A stretch of 64,000 bases of DNA from an uncultured Veillonella sp. (GCA_902478055.1 CABSJL010000005.1:1-64000), one strand, 5' to 3'; numbered from the stretch's first letter, positions 42,426 to 51,684 are shown. Numbers and translations are program-made. Notes: generated by a model from the sequence alone, not told the origin.

Positions 42426-43181
42426 ATGTTTTCAACGTTAATATTTTTTATAATTTTATTCCTGATTTTCTTCTTTATTAAGCAATATAATTTATTGCAA
42501 AAATTAACTGTTGAGATTAAAGAGGCACGTGCCAATATCATTGTGGCATACGAGAAGAAAGTGGCTATTGTTAATCAGTTTACTAGTATTGTAAATGAGT
42601 ATGATGATTATGAGAAACTAATCCAGTTGAAAGTGTCCGATAATTTTGTTGAAATGGCTCGTGAAACAGCAAAAGCAGTTCAAAACATTACAGCATTAGC
42701 GAATCAATTCCCAGATTTGAAGGCTAACACTCAATATGGTAAATTCTTGGAAGCGATTAGTGAAAATGAAACGTTTATTTCTAATAAACGTGAAAGCTAT
42801 AACTTCCAAGTTAAAGAATATAATAGTGAAATTGCCCAAATTCCAATGGTGTTCGTTGCATCTTTGCTAGGCTTTAAACAGGCTCCATTCTTTGATCCAA
42901 ATAATGAAGAAGCCTTGGCTGAATTTAGCGGTGCTGACCCAGAAGCGATTAAAGATCTTGCTATTAAGGGTACAGATAAGTTGAAGGATACAACAGATAA
43001 AATTAGAGAATCCTTTGAAAAACGTGAACAAGAAGCACAAGCCAAGAGAGAAGAACGCCTTAAACAAGAGCGTGAAGCTGCTTCTAATGATGAGAGTGTA
43101 AAGACTGAAGAGAAAACTGATACAGAGGCACCTAAAACAAATGATGTATCTAGTTCAGTAGAGAAAAAAGAAGATAAATAA
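42426..43181 (+). CDS. LemA-family protein
   Basis: A 251-residue protein. An N-terminal membrane helix (about 3-20) is followed by long helices in the LemA pattern (LTVEIKEARANIIVAYEKK, then NQFPDLKANTQYGKFLEAI and ENETFISNKRESYN). LemA proteins are anchored in the inner membrane with helices outside; their function is unclear. A charged tail of about 75 residues (rich in Lys/Glu, with EKREQEAQAKREE) is longer than usual. The ATG at 42426 follows GGAGAG; an earlier ATG at 42393 has no site. Confidence 0.88.
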   Translation: MFSTLIFFIILFLIFFFIKQYNLLQKLTVEIKEARANIIVAYEKKVAIVNQFTSIVNEYDDYEKLIQLKVSDNFVEMARETAKAVQNITALANQFPDLKANTQYGKFLEAISENETFISNKRESYNFQVKEYNSEIAQIPMVFVASLLGFKQAPFFDPNNEEALAEFSGADPEAIKDLAIKGTDKLKDTTDKIRESFEKREQEAQAKREERLKQEREAASNDESVKTEEKTDTEAPKTNDVSSSVEKKEDK

Positions 43182-43235
43182 TTGTATAACACAACTATAG
43201 AAATGCGTATAGGAAATCATTATTAAAGTGATAGA

Positions 43236-43267
43236 GAAACCTCCACTCCAATGAGTGGAGGTTTTTC
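43236..43267 (+). terminator. Intrinsic terminator after lemA
   Basis: AAACCTCCACTC pairs exactly with GAGTGGAGGTTT around CAAT and continues into TTTTT. Confidence 0.92.
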
Positions 43268-43541
43268 TATTCAGCGCTATATAGGAGCTGTGTTGTAGAT
43301 AGGAATTCAACATAGAATGTTATATTTAATAGTATCGAAATAATAAGTGAATGTGATTTGGGTAACACATTTTATTTTGAGAATGATGTACAATAAAAAT
43401 GTCCTTAAGAAAATCTGAACATCCTAGCTGGAACACTAGGCATATAGGACGTATTGAACAATATATATGTTTTATTAACATTATTAATACACTAAAATCT
43501 ATCAATGCTCTTAGTATGGGCAGTGATATAGAGGAGATAGA
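43268..43541. other. Gap before the methyltransferase gene
   Basis: About 270 A+T-rich bases. A TACAAT at 43389-43394 is a possible -10. A 48-codon open frame (43399-43545) overlaps the methyltransferase start as ATGA but has no ribosome site, so I do not call it a gene. Confidence 0.4.
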
Positions 43542-44357
43542 ATGACAAATACAATACAAGAGCTCACTGTCAACGAAGCTTGGCGTGATGAGCAAGATGC
43601 GTGGAATAACCGTTCCAATTACTTTGTAGAAATGCACAATCGAGAAGATCGTAAGGCGCAGGTTACAGAGTTTTTATCCTTTTTGAAGGATGAAAATCTG
43701 TTACCTCAAAACGGCGGTCGTACGTTAGATGTAGGATGCGGTGTTTGTGATTATGCACTAGGTTTAGCACGTGAAGGATATAAGGCGACAGGCATAGATT
43801 TGTCTGATGGCATGATTCGTGGTGCTAAACAAATAGCAGAGGCAGAAGGTTTAGATCTTAGCTTGTATATTGCACCGTGGTCTGATGAAACTCGCCGTGA
43901 ACTAAAATGGGATAAAACCTTTGATTTAACATATAGTATTTTTTGCCCTATCATGTTTGATGTAGAAAACATTCGCGCCATGCATGAATCAAGTAAGGAC
44001 AAATGCTTGTGGATTGCTTTTAGTGAACGCAGTGATGAAACGGTAGATATGTTATCTGAACATTTCTTTGGTCGCGATTCATTTCCTTGGGATGGTAAGA
44101 TGAAAGCATGTTTAGATGTTATCCATGAAATAGGACATAATGTAAAAGTGACTTATAAAACAGTGCCTGAAACAGAGGTTATGAGCCTTGATAAAGCGGT
44201 TAATTACTTTGCTATGCGACTTCATAATAATACATGGGGCGATATAGAAGATATGAAAGTAGAAATTAGGAATCTCATTGAACCATTAGCCATTAATGGA
44301 GAAATCCATAATAAAACAGTTGATAAAGTGGCATGGGTATCATGGTCTGTGAAATAG
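43542..44357 (+). CDS. Class I SAM-dependent methyltransferase
   Basis: A 271-residue methyltransferase with motif I TLDVGCGVCDYALGLA near residue 60 and the acidic ribose-binding end ATGIDLSDGMI. The substrate is not known; the opening region has several Trp (NEAWRDEQDAWNNRS). It starts after GAGGAG and is followed after nine bases by the YgbA-like gene, so the two form an operon. This pairing hints at a role in nitrosative or metal stress but does not prove it. Confidence 0.85.
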   Translation: MTNTIQELTVNEAWRDEQDAWNNRSNYFVEMHNREDRKAQVTEFLSFLKDENLLPQNGGRTLDVGCGVCDYALGLAREGYKATGIDLSDGMIRGAKQIAEAEGLDLSLYIAPWSDETRRELKWDKTFDLTYSIFCPIMFDVENIRAMHESSKDKCLWIAFSERSDETVDMLSEHFFGRDSFPWDGKMKACLDVIHEIGHNVKVTYKTVPETEVMSLDKAVNYFAMRLHNNTWGDIEDMKVEIRNLIEPLAINGEIHNKTVDKVAWVSWSVK

Positions 44358-44366
44358 GAGGGTAGT

Positions 44367-44696
44367 ATGACAGTTGATGAAAAACGTAAGTTAGAACTAA
44401 AAACTATGTACCAAATTATTGGCATCTATTGTCATAATAAGCACCATACTCCTAAGGGGCAGCTATGTGAGGCTTGCGAGCAGGTTTGGGAATATGCGGA
44501 GCATCGCATTGATGCATGTCCTCATATGGAAAGTAAAACATTCTGTAGTGTATGTAAAACCCATTGCTATGCACCTAATTATCGTGAAAAAATCCGTGAA
44601 ATTATGCGTTATGGTGGACCAAGGATGTTACTGGTATCGCCGATCCAAGTCATTAGACATATGTATCTTGAATGGAAAGACAAAAAAAGAGGCTAG
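44367..44696 (+). CDS. YgbA-type 'nitrous oxide-stimulated promoter' family protein
   Basis: A 109-residue Cys-rich protein: YCHNKHHTPKGQLCEACEQV and DACPHMESKTFCSVCKTHCY, giving eight Cys plus His that could hold an iron-sulfur cluster or zinc. The pattern matches the YgbA_NO family, whose E. coli member is induced by nitric oxide and helps nitrosative stress tolerance. It is coupled to a methyltransferase gene upstream. A terminator overlaps its last codons. Nitrate reduction by the host would make NO defence useful. Confidence 0.88.
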   Translation: MTVDEKRKLELKTMYQIIGIYCHNKHHTPKGQLCEACEQVWEYAEHRIDACPHMESKTFCSVCKTHCYAPNYREKIREIMRYGGPRMLLVSPIQVIRHMYLEWKDKKRG

Positions 44697-44714
44697 CCAT
44701 GTTAGCCTCTTTTT
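44682..44714. terminator. Bidirectional terminator
   Basis: AAAAAGAGGCTAGC pairs with GTTAGCCTCTTTTT (one G-U pair) around CAT. It serves the YgbA gene and the leftward thioredoxin-fold gene. Confidence 0.9.
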
Positions 44715-44745
44715 AATGGTTTTATCACGTTTTCATGTAATAATC

Positions 44746-45024
44746 TTATGCGATTGCTTTGTCCAATACAGCTTTGATTAATGCTTTTGTTTGGTCATAG
44801 CTTTCACCAGGTTGAGCCTCATATTGTTTGTCGAGGTCGAACCATAAGTTTGGATAGTACTCATAAGGGTGAGTTTTGAAGAGCTCATGAGCGTCTTGAT
44901 CTTCAACCCAGTTGATATGAATGTCTGCGTATGCAGGGTTTTCTGCAACGAGTTCATCGATAGCGCGGAATGCGTTTTCGCAGTAAGGGCAACCGATTAA
45001 GTGGAAACCTAAGATTTCTTTCAT
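44746..45024 (-). CDS. Glutaredoxin/thioredoxin-fold protein
   Basis: A 92-residue protein with the redox motif CPYC at 12-15 (FHLIGCPYCENAFRAI) and a later YYPNLWFD that contains the cis-Pro expected in the fold. It should reduce disulfides in the cytoplasm or act as a glutaredoxin-like carrier. It has a single-gene layout, divergent from ilvB, with AAGGA before its ATG. Confidence 0.88.
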   Translation of the reverse strand: MKEILGFHLIGCPYCENAFRAIDELVAENPAYADIHINWVEDQDAHELFKTHPYEYYPNLWFDLDKQYEAQPGESYDQTKALIKAVLDKAIA

Positions 45025-45216
45025 GTTACACAGTCCTTTCCAGATAGAATCAACATATACTTACATAATTTGAGATTTTATACATACTCATGCACCACAA
45101 TATATGGTACACTACTGAGTATATCACATCTATATAAGATATTCAATTTTTTAGATATATCTAATGAGAATATTGAGAATGCAATATGCATGTATTACAT
45201 AGATAAGGAGACACCT

Positions 45217-46944
45217 ATGATTTCAGGCGCGCAGTATTTGGTAAAAGCCCTTCAAGAGGAGCAGGTAGAAATCTTATTTAACTATCCTGGGGCTGCTACT
45301 ATTGATATTATGGATGAATTATATAAACAAGATCAGGTAAAGGTTATTTTGCCTCGTCACGAGCAAGCCTTAGCTCATGCTGCTGATGGGTATGCTCGTA
45401 GCACGGGTAAGGTAGGGGTTTGTATGGTAACCTCTGGACCAGGTGCTACCAATCTTGTAACAGGTATTGCTACTGCTTATGCAGATAGTGTTCCTCTTGT
45501 TTGTATTACAGGTCAAGTAGACTTAGGCCTCATGGGCAATGACGCATTCCAAGAGGTGGATACGGTTGGTATTGTGCGCAATATCTGTAAATATGCTGTT
45601 ACCGTTCGTGATCGTAAAGAGCTAGGGCGTATTTTGAAAGAAGCCTTTTATATTGCCCGTACTGGTCGTCCTGGTCCTGTAGTGGTGGATGTTCCTAAAA
45701 ATATTCAAAAGGCTATGGGCTCTGATGAGTATCCTACAGAGGTTAATATTCGTGGCTATAAACCAAATACAACAGTTCACGTAGGACAAGTAAAAAAAGC
45801 ATGCTCTATTATTAGCAAGGCTAAACGACCACTATTCTTATTAGGTGGTGGCGTTAGCATTAGTGGTGCTAACGACCTCATGATGAAGCTAGTAGAAAAA
45901 ACAGGTATTCCTGCTGTAACTACATTGATGGGGAAAGGTGCTATCGATAGTCTACATCCTTTATATCTCGGCAATATTGGTATTCATGGTGGCTATGCAC
46001 CGAATGTGGCACTCACTGATTGTGATGTAATGATTTCTATTGGTACACGCTTTAACGATCGTATTACAGGCAAATTAAGCACCTTTGCACAACATTGTAA
46101 GATTATTCATATCGATGTAGATGCAGCATCTATCTCTAAAAATATTAAAGTAGATATTCCAATCGTAGCCGATGCTAAATTGGCTATCGAAAAACTCTTA
46201 GAGTATATTGAGCCTCATGATCTTGGTGATTGGCCTGAACAACTGCAACAGCTTAAAGCAGAACGTCCTGTAACACAAGCTGATGAAGAAGGTTTAACAC
46301 CTCAAACAGTAATTGACTACATCAATAATCACTATGATCGCCCAATTGTTACTACTGACGTAGGTCAAAACCAACTATGGACTACTCAGTTTTTAGAGGT
46401 ACAAGGACAACACCAAATGCTGACTTCTGGCGGTTTAGGAACTATGGGCTATGGCTTCCCTGCAGCACTAGGTGCTCAAATGGGGAATCCAGATAAGCGC
46501 GTATTTGTCATCTGTGGTGACGGTGGGGTGCAAATGAACATCCAAGAGTTTGCTACCGCTATGCACTATCGTTTACCTGTGACGCTAATTGTTTTAAACA
46601 ATGGGTTCCTCGGTAATGTACGTCAATGGCAACAATTGTTCTACGATAAACGGTATGCTTGTACGAATTTGATGATGGATGAAAGCTCCATTGTTACACG
46701 AGATATCATTGATAATGATGAGTTTGAATATGTGCCAGACTTCGTGAAATTGGCAGAGGCTTATGGTGCTAAGGCAATGCGCATTACTAAAGTTGAGGAT
46801 ATTGAAAAAGGGTTCCAATTGGCGGATACTTTCAAAAATGGCCCGACCTTACTTGAGTTCATCATTCCTACAGAGCTTAATGTATTGCCAATGGTACCTG
46901 CAGGTAAATCTTTAAGTGATATGTTATTAAAGGATAAAAAATAG
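45217..46944 (+). CDS. ilvB: Acetolactate synthase large subunit
   Basis: A 575-residue TPP enzyme that makes acetolactate (or acetohydroxybutyrate), the first common step to valine, leucine and isoleucine. Marks: the N-terminal ALVKAL/NYPGAATIDIMDEL with HEQALAHAADGYARSTG (catalytic Glu), the FAD-site middle, and the TPP motif GDGGVQMNIQEFATAMHYRL. I use the ATG at 45217 after AAGGAG; an open frame extends upstream to 45070 without a site. ilvN follows after eight bases. Confidence 0.95.
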   Translation: MISGAQYLVKALQEEQVEILFNYPGAATIDIMDELYKQDQVKVILPRHEQALAHAADGYARSTGKVGVCMVTSGPGATNLVTGIATAYADSVPLVCITGQVDLGLMGNDAFQEVDTVGIVRNICKYAVTVRDRKELGRILKEAFYIARTGRPGPVVVDVPKNIQKAMGSDEYPTEVNIRGYKPNTTVHVGQVKKACSIISKAKRPLFLLGGGVSISGANDLMMKLVEKTGIPAVTTLMGKGAIDSLHPLYLGNIGIHGGYAPNVALTDCDVMISIGTRFNDRITGKLSTFAQHCKIIHIDVDAASISKNIKVDIPIVADAKLAIEKLLEYIEPHDLGDWPEQLQQLKAERPVTQADEEGLTPQTVIDYINNHYDRPIVTTDVGQNQLWTTQFLEVQGQHQMLTSGGLGTMGYGFPAALGAQMGNPDKRVFVICGDGGVQMNIQEFATAMHYRLPVTLIVLNNGFLGNVRQWQQLFYDKRYACTNLMMDESSIVTRDIIDNDEFEYVPDFVKLAEAYGAKAMRITKVEDIEKGFQLADTFKNGPTLLEFIIPTELNVLPMVPAGKSLSDMLLKDKK

Positions 46945-46952
46945 GAGGGGCT

Positions 46953-47465
46953 ATGGAAGTACATATGAAAAAGCGCTGCATTTCAGCGTATGTAGAAAAC
47001 CAAATCGGTGTATTGGCTAAAATTTCAGGTCTCTTTGCTGGTAAAAACTATAATTTAGATACATTGACAGTAGGGGAAACAGAAGATCCTACTATGTCGC
47101 GTATGACGATTGATCTTACTTGTGATGATTTGACGTATGAACAAATTATTAAACAATTGAACCGCAGTGTTGAAGTCATTAAGGTTATTGACTTTACGGA
47201 TATGCCGATTACGAAAAAAGAGTTATTATTTATCAAGGTTAATAACTGTAAGGAAGCGGATAAACAAGAAATATTCCGTATTGCTCAAACCTTTGATCTC
47301 TTAGTGGTGGACTATAACCGTAAGTCTGTACTTATACAATGTGTAAAGACCGTATCTAAAAATAATGACATGATTGCCCTCTTTAAAGATATGTTCGTGA
47401 ATCGCATTGAAGTTGTACGCGGTGGTAGCGTTGCAATCGAAGCACTATCTACACCTGATAGATAA
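46953..47465 (+). CDS. ilvN: Acetolactate synthase small (regulatory) subunit
   Basis: A 170-residue protein with an N-terminal ACT domain (ENQIGVLAKISGLFAGKNYN) that senses valine, then the ALS_ss_C domain ending IEVVRGGSVAIEALSTPD. It binds IlvB, raises its activity and gives feedback control. The start has AGGAGGGG in front. Length fits IlvN/IlvH of this type. Confidence 0.95.
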   Translation: MEVHMKKRCISAYVENQIGVLAKISGLFAGKNYNLDTLTVGETEDPTMSRMTIDLTCDDLTYEQIIKQLNRSVEVIKVIDFTDMPITKKELLFIKVNNCKEADKQEIFRIAQTFDLLVVDYNRKSVLIQCVKTVSKNNDMIALFKDMFVNRIEVVRGGSVAIEALSTPDR

Positions 47466-47548
47466 GTTTTAACTTAATTATTCTAAATCTATTTCTGGAG
47501 GATAATGATCTAAAACTGGTAGTGATTTAGAATGGGTACAACTGAATA

Positions 47549-47557
47549 TGATATAAT
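47549..47557 (+). promoter_or_regulatory. Extended -10 promoter before carbonic anhydrase
   Basis: TGATATAAT is a full extended -10. The transcript would start near 47564 and contain the hairpin at 47584-47606. Confidence 0.55.
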
Positions 47558-47583
47558 ATTTATATCGACCATTATTGATATAG

Positions 47584-47612
47584 AGACCTTGGTTGTATGC
47601 CAAGGTCTTTTT
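47584..47612 (+). terminator. Terminator-like hairpin in the carbonic anhydrase leader
   Basis: GACCTTGG, loop TTGTATG and CCAAGGTC, then TTTTT, lies five bases before AGGAGG of the next gene. It can end ilvB-ilvN transcripts, yet the carbonic anhydrase mRNA must pass it, so it may attenuate that gene. Confidence 0.75.
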
Positions 47613-47626
47613 ATATAGGAGGTACT

Positions 47627-48214
47627 ATGAGTTTATTAGATGATATTTTAGCCCATAATAGAGAATATGTAGAAGATCAAAATACAGGCTATGTAGAAAC
47701 AGATACTAAATGCAGTAAGATGCCTAGTCGAGAAATGGCAATCGTTACATGCATGGATACACGTCTTGTTAACTTTTTAGAAGATTCCATGGATATTGGC
47801 CGCGGTGAAGCGAAAATTGTAAAGACTGCAGGGAACTGTATTACAGGTCCCTTTGATGGCGTTGTACGTAGCTTACTTGTTTGTATTTATGAGCTAGGCG
47901 TTAATGAAATCTTTATCATTGGTCATCACGAATGTGGTATGGCAAAAACTACGGCAAAAGATCTAACAGAAAAAATGTTGGCTCGTGGTATTGCACCAGA
48001 AGCGATTCATATGGTCCGTAAAGAAATGGAACACTGGGCAGATGGATTTACACACCCTGCTGAAAATGTAGAAGACACTGTAGACGAATTGCGTATGAAT
48101 CCTTTGATTCCGAAAGACGTACCTATTCACGGTCTTATCTTCCATCCTAGAACAGGTGAAATTGAAGTCATCGTTAATGGCTATACACAAATGAAGCAAT
48201 ATTACGAAAAATAG
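47627..48214 (+). CDS. Beta-class carbonic anhydrase
   Basis: A 195-residue zinc enzyme that interconverts CO2 and bicarbonate. Zinc ligands: CMDTR (Cys and Asp) near residue 41 and HHECG (His and Cys) near 102, the CxDxR/HxxC pattern of beta-carbonic anhydrases. The size fits the short bacterial type. The ATG at 47627 follows AGGAGG. Bicarbonate supply would help the carboxylases of this metabolism and arginine synthesis. Confidence 0.92.
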   Translation: MSLLDDILAHNREYVEDQNTGYVETDTKCSKMPSREMAIVTCMDTRLVNFLEDSMDIGRGEAKIVKTAGNCITGPFDGVVRSLLVCIYELGVNEIFIIGHHECGMAKTTAKDLTEKMLARGIAPEAIHMVRKEMEHWADGFTHPAENVEDTVDELRMNPLIPKDVPIHGLIFHPRTGEIEVIVNGYTQMKQYYEK

Positions 48215-48245
48215 TAGGTAAATACTTTAAAAGAGGTATTGTGAA

Positions 48246-48710
48246 TTGAGCAATATAGATAGATTAGATACATTTGAGGTAGCGTGTAAACATTTTCTGG
48301 GAGATTTTTCAAATTTTAAAAATCTCATTTCTACCCAAGTTCAATCGTTAAATGGTTTAGAATGGTCTCTTGATAAAGGTTCTACTAAGGTTTGTAGTGC
48401 TGACGAAAAGGGCTTAAAAAAACGATGCAAAGTTGGCATAACATATAGACTACAGGTTGAATTATCTCAAGTTGATACGGAAATTATTTGGTCAGAATTT
48501 AGCCGATTTTGGGGTGCCACTACTTTAAATCAGATTGAAAGAGTATACAGTAATGAAGAATTAGGGCGCTATCAATTTATAGCTAATAATTCTATAGGCG
48601 ATGAGCTTACATGTAATATCTATTTACCTAATGAGTGGAATATACCGCAATTAAATATGTTGGGTTTTGTTTCCGCTAGATATAGAAAAGTAGATGTTGA
48701 AGAAGTATAG
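48246..48710 (+). CDS. Hypothetical soluble protein (154 aa)
   Basis: A 154-residue product from a TTG start with AGAGGT upstream. I do not recognise the family. It is mixed alpha/beta in look, with Trp and Cys scattered (WSLDKGSTKVCSADEKGLKK), no signal peptide and no membrane helix. It lies 31 bases after carbonic anhydrase on the same strand. The TTG start makes the exact N-terminus uncertain. Confidence 0.6.
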   Translation: MSNIDRLDTFEVACKHFLGDFSNFKNLISTQVQSLNGLEWSLDKGSTKVCSADEKGLKKRCKVGITYRLQVELSQVDTEIIWSEFSRFWGATTLNQIERVYSNEELGRYQFIANNSIGDELTCNIYLPNEWNIPQLNMLGFVSARYRKVDVEEV

Positions 48711-48801
48711 CAAAATCTTATTTGACTTAAAGTTAAGTTTAAGTTTTATAATGTGTTCATATTAAATATTAATCAAACAGTTTAGTTAATAAAGGAATTA
48801 T

Positions 48802-50124
48802 ATGAACAAAAAAAGATTAATCATATCCTTACTAGCTATTATTACCGTGGTTGGCGCTACTGTAGGTAGCTATGTATATAGGGATACTATATACAGTCGA
48901 ATTGCTCGGACTGCAGCTGTTCTGAGTGGACAAGAGATAAAACCGCTACTCGATTCTGAAAGTCGTTATATTAGGCAAATTGTAGCTCAAGATAATAGCA
49001 CAAGCCGAACCATAATGTGGCAGTCTGATAGTAGCGAAGCTGATGCGGTAATAGAGTATCGTCTTACAGGTTCTGAAAATACTCAATCGATAGGGGCAAC
49101 GGATAAAGTTTTTACTGATGATGGCAGTACTACCTATATTCATGAGGGCACTTTGACAGGGTTAACACCTAAAACAAAGTATGAGTATCGTGTTGGGTAT
49201 GGCAGTGATCGCCGTAGTGATTGGTATTCGTTGGAAACCGCTGGCGCTAGTGTCTATGATGTTCTTATCTATCCAGACTCTCAGTCGGGGGATTATTCTC
49301 AGTGGGAAGAGCTTGTAAAGGACTCAGCACATCGCAATCCAAGGACAGCCCTGTATATTAGCATGGGTGACCTTGTAGATAATGGGGAACAAGACTATCA
49401 ATGGCGCACTTGGTTAAATTCCATTAGACCGTTGAGTGCTAATGTGCCGTTAGCAACGACATTAGGTAATCACGAGATGTATACATTAGATTGGAAAATG
49501 CGCGAGCCTTATGCGTATTTAAATTATTTCGCAGTACCGCCTAATGGGAATGAAACTTTTAATCGTCGTTATTATTCCTATGACTTCGGTGATGTTCATT
49601 ACGTTGTATTAGATACGCAACTTTATGAAAGCAATCATGAGGATAATCATGATACGCATCATCCTGATTTATATGATGTACAGGTTCAGTGGCTACGCCA
49701 AGATTTGGCAGCAAATACTAAAAAGTGGACCGTAGTTCTGATGCATCGGGATCCATTCCAATATGCCTTTGACCGCCCTGGCGCAAGTCGTGATGTAGGA
49801 TTCAACGAAGAGGGCGTATTGTTTATGCCTATCTTTGATGAGTTTAATGTAGATTTAGTGTTGTCAGCTCATTTACATTCTTATCGTAATAGAGGGCATG
49901 TACGTAACTTTGATCGAGATGCTTCGGGACCATTATATATTCTGACTGGTATTGCCGGAGATGCTCGTCGCCCTAAGTGGAAAGAACATCCTTTAGATGT
50001 ATATGTGGCACCAGATCGAGATAAGAATAACTATATGACGATGACTGTTACATCAAATAAATTAATAGTAAAAGCTTTCTTACCAGATGGTACACAGCTA
50101 GATGAGTCGGTTATAGAGAAATAG
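48802..50124 (+). CDS. Secreted purple-acid-type metallophosphatase
   Basis: A 440-residue exported phosphoesterase. An N-terminal membrane helix (about 5-25) serves as anchor or signal; then a fibronectin-like domain as in purple acid phosphatases (about 55-150, with LTGLTPKTKYEYRVGY); then the calcineurin-like core with YPDSQSGD, MGDLVDNG, LGNHEMY, LMHRDPF and SAHLHSY. These hold the two-metal site. It likely frees phosphate from organic phosphates outside the inner membrane. The site AAAGGAA is modest. It has its own terminator. Confidence 0.88.
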   Translation: MNKKRLIISLLAIITVVGATVGSYVYRDTIYSRIARTAAVLSGQEIKPLLDSESRYIRQIVAQDNSTSRTIMWQSDSSEADAVIEYRLTGSENTQSIGATDKVFTDDGSTTYIHEGTLTGLTPKTKYEYRVGYGSDRRSDWYSLETAGASVYDVLIYPDSQSGDYSQWEELVKDSAHRNPRTALYISMGDLVDNGEQDYQWRTWLNSIRPLSANVPLATTLGNHEMYTLDWKMREPYAYLNYFAVPPNGNETFNRRYYSYDFGDVHYVVLDTQLYESNHEDNHDTHHPDLYDVQVQWLRQDLAANTKKWTVVLMHRDPFQYAFDRPGASRDVGFNEEGVLFMPIFDEFNVDLVLSAHLHSYRNRGHVRNFDRDASGPLYILTGIAGDARRPKWKEHPLDVYVAPDRDKNNYMTMTVTSNKLIVKAFLPDGTQLDESVIEK

Positions 50125-50154
50125 AAGCACAAGAATATAAGAATATATAAGCAC

Positions 50155-50185
50155 AAGACACCTTCCTTGGAAGGTGTCTTTTTTG
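50155..50185 (+). terminator. Intrinsic terminator after the phosphatase gene
   Basis: AAGACACCTTCC pairs exactly with GGAAGGTGTCTT, then TTTTTT. The next 280 bases hold only the promoter and palindrome of the arginine cluster. Confidence 0.92.
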
Positions 50186-50368
50186 TGTGTTTATACAAAT
50201 AGTTTTCTCTGATTTATAGTTTAAATAGGTAAACATATAAATGATAATTATATATTTGTTAGATATTTTATAAGCTAAATTAAGTTCATGTAAATTACAG
50301 TTTTAAGGACTATGATAAAAATTAATTCATAGTATAACAAATAAAAATACAGAAAGCTTGTATAAAAC

Positions 50369-50397
50369 TTGAATAAAACGAGTGATAGTATTATAAT
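50369..50397 (+). promoter_or_regulatory. Promoter of the arginine cluster
   Basis: TTGAAT (50369-50374), a 17-base spacer and TATAAT (50392-50397). It lies about 70 bases before the first M20 gene. Confidence 0.75.
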
Positions 50398-50428
50398 ACG
50401 TACATAGGTTATAAAAATACGCTAATAA

Positions 50429-50443
50429 TGTATAAAATATACA
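50429..50443 (+). promoter_or_regulatory. Palindromic operator candidate of the arginine cluster
   Basis: TGTATAAAATATACA is a perfect inverted repeat (TGTATA, AAA, TATACA) just after the promoter. ArgR boxes have a similar shape (TGAAT, A/T-rich core, ATTCA). It is a good candidate site for arginine control. Confidence 0.45.
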
Positions 50444-50468
50444 TACAGTGTATAAAGGAGATAGAGTA

Positions 50469-51653
50469 ATGAATACATTACAAGATTTGATCAAGAAATA
50501 TGCCGCACAATATAAAGAACAAGTTGTAGCATGGCGTAGACATATTCATAGTCATCCAGAATTATCTGGTGAAGAAAAAAATACATCCTTATTTATTCAA
50601 AAGGTTCTTGGTGAATTAGGCATTCCCTTTGTAAATGATGTTTCTGATTATGCCGTTATCGGTAAAATCGAAGGAGCTCAACCTGGACCAGTTATTGCAT
50701 TACGTGCTGATATAGATGCCTTACCTATACATGAAACTACTGGATTGCCATTTGCATCAGAAAATGACGGCGTTATGCATGCTTGTGGTCATGATAGCCA
50801 CATTGCGATTTTGCTTGGTGCTGCAGCTATTTTACAGTCTATTAAAGACCAATTGCATGGTACCGTAAAGCTCGTATTCCAGCCTTCCGAAGAGGAAGCA
50901 TTATTCCCCGGTGCACAAGGTATTGTAGATAGCGGTATTCTTGATGATGTAGATGAAATATATGGCCTTCATGTATGGCCACAATTACCGGTTGGTACGG
51001 TAGGTCTAAAAAAAGGTAATTTGATGGCTGCATCAGATCATTTCTTCGTCCATATTAAAGGTAAATCAACTCATGGAGCGGAGCCTCATAATGGGGTAGA
51101 TGCCATCGTAGCAGCCGCAAACTGGATTGTAAACGTAGAATCTATTGTGGCTCGTGAAACAAATCCAATGGAAAATCTAGTATGTACCATCGGTGTTATC
51201 AAGGGGGGCGACAGATACAATGTAGGCTGTGGCGATGTATATCTAGAAGGTACTTGTCGTACTTATGAACCAGCAAAACGGGATTATATAGAACGACGTC
51301 TTGGTGAAAGTTTACAAGCTCTCGATATGTTATTAAAAACAAAGAGTACCTTAGATTATAAACGTGGTCATGGAGCTACCATCAATGATCCGGATGCTAT
51401 CGATTATGCCACATCTATTGTAGAGAAATATCTTGGTAAAGAAGCGGTGGTACATCCTGAATTCCCGTCTATGGCTGCAGAGGACTTCTCCGCGTATCTT
51501 CATAAAATAAAAGGTGCTTTCCTTTGGTTAGGTACTGGATTTGAAGGTAACCCAGCGTTACATAATGAGGCTTTTACTATCGATGAAAGCATCCTGGAAA
51601 CTGGTATAACAATGATGGCTGCTATTGCCGCCGAATTTTTACAAGAAAAGTAG
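50469..51653 (+). CDS. M20 family amidohydrolase (first copy)
   Basis: A 394-residue metal-dependent amidohydrolase of the M20D type (IAA-amino acid/hippurate hydrolase, aminoacylase group). Metal motifs: MHACGHDSHIAILLGAA, then PSEEEALFPGAQ, and a final LHNEAF. It removes acyl groups from acyl-amino acids. At the front of an arginine gene set it may act on N-acetyl-ornithine or N-acetyl-arginine, as an ArgE-like step, but this is inferred from position only. The ATG at 50469 follows AAAGGAGA. argF is 31 bases on. Confidence 0.87.
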   Translation: MNTLQDLIKKYAAQYKEQVVAWRRHIHSHPELSGEEKNTSLFIQKVLGELGIPFVNDVSDYAVIGKIEGAQPGPVIALRADIDALPIHETTGLPFASENDGVMHACGHDSHIAILLGAAAILQSIKDQLHGTVKLVFQPSEEEALFPGAQGIVDSGILDDVDEIYGLHVWPQLPVGTVGLKKGNLMAASDHFFVHIKGKSTHGAEPHNGVDAIVAAANWIVNVESIVARETNPMENLVCTIGVIKGGDRYNVGCGDVYLEGTCRTYEPAKRDYIERRLGESLQALDMLLKTKSTLDYKRGHGATINDPDAIDYATSIVEKYLGKEAVVHPEFPSMAAEDFSAYLHKIKGAFLWLGTGFEGNPALHNEAFTIDESILETGITMMAAIAAEFLQEK

Positions 51654-51684
51654 TTAAATAAGTAGTTTGAAATAAGAGGTTATC

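Noticed and set aside
43399..43545. 48-codon frame overlapping the methyltransferase start as ATGA
   Set aside because: There is no ribosome site, a possible -10 box sits right at its start, and the product has no features. It is more likely leader sequence.
45070..45216. Upstream extension of ilvB, or a leader peptide or T-box before it
   Set aside because: The open frame lacks a ribosome site, short frames there are not rich in branched amino acids, and no T-box pattern or strong terminator was found.
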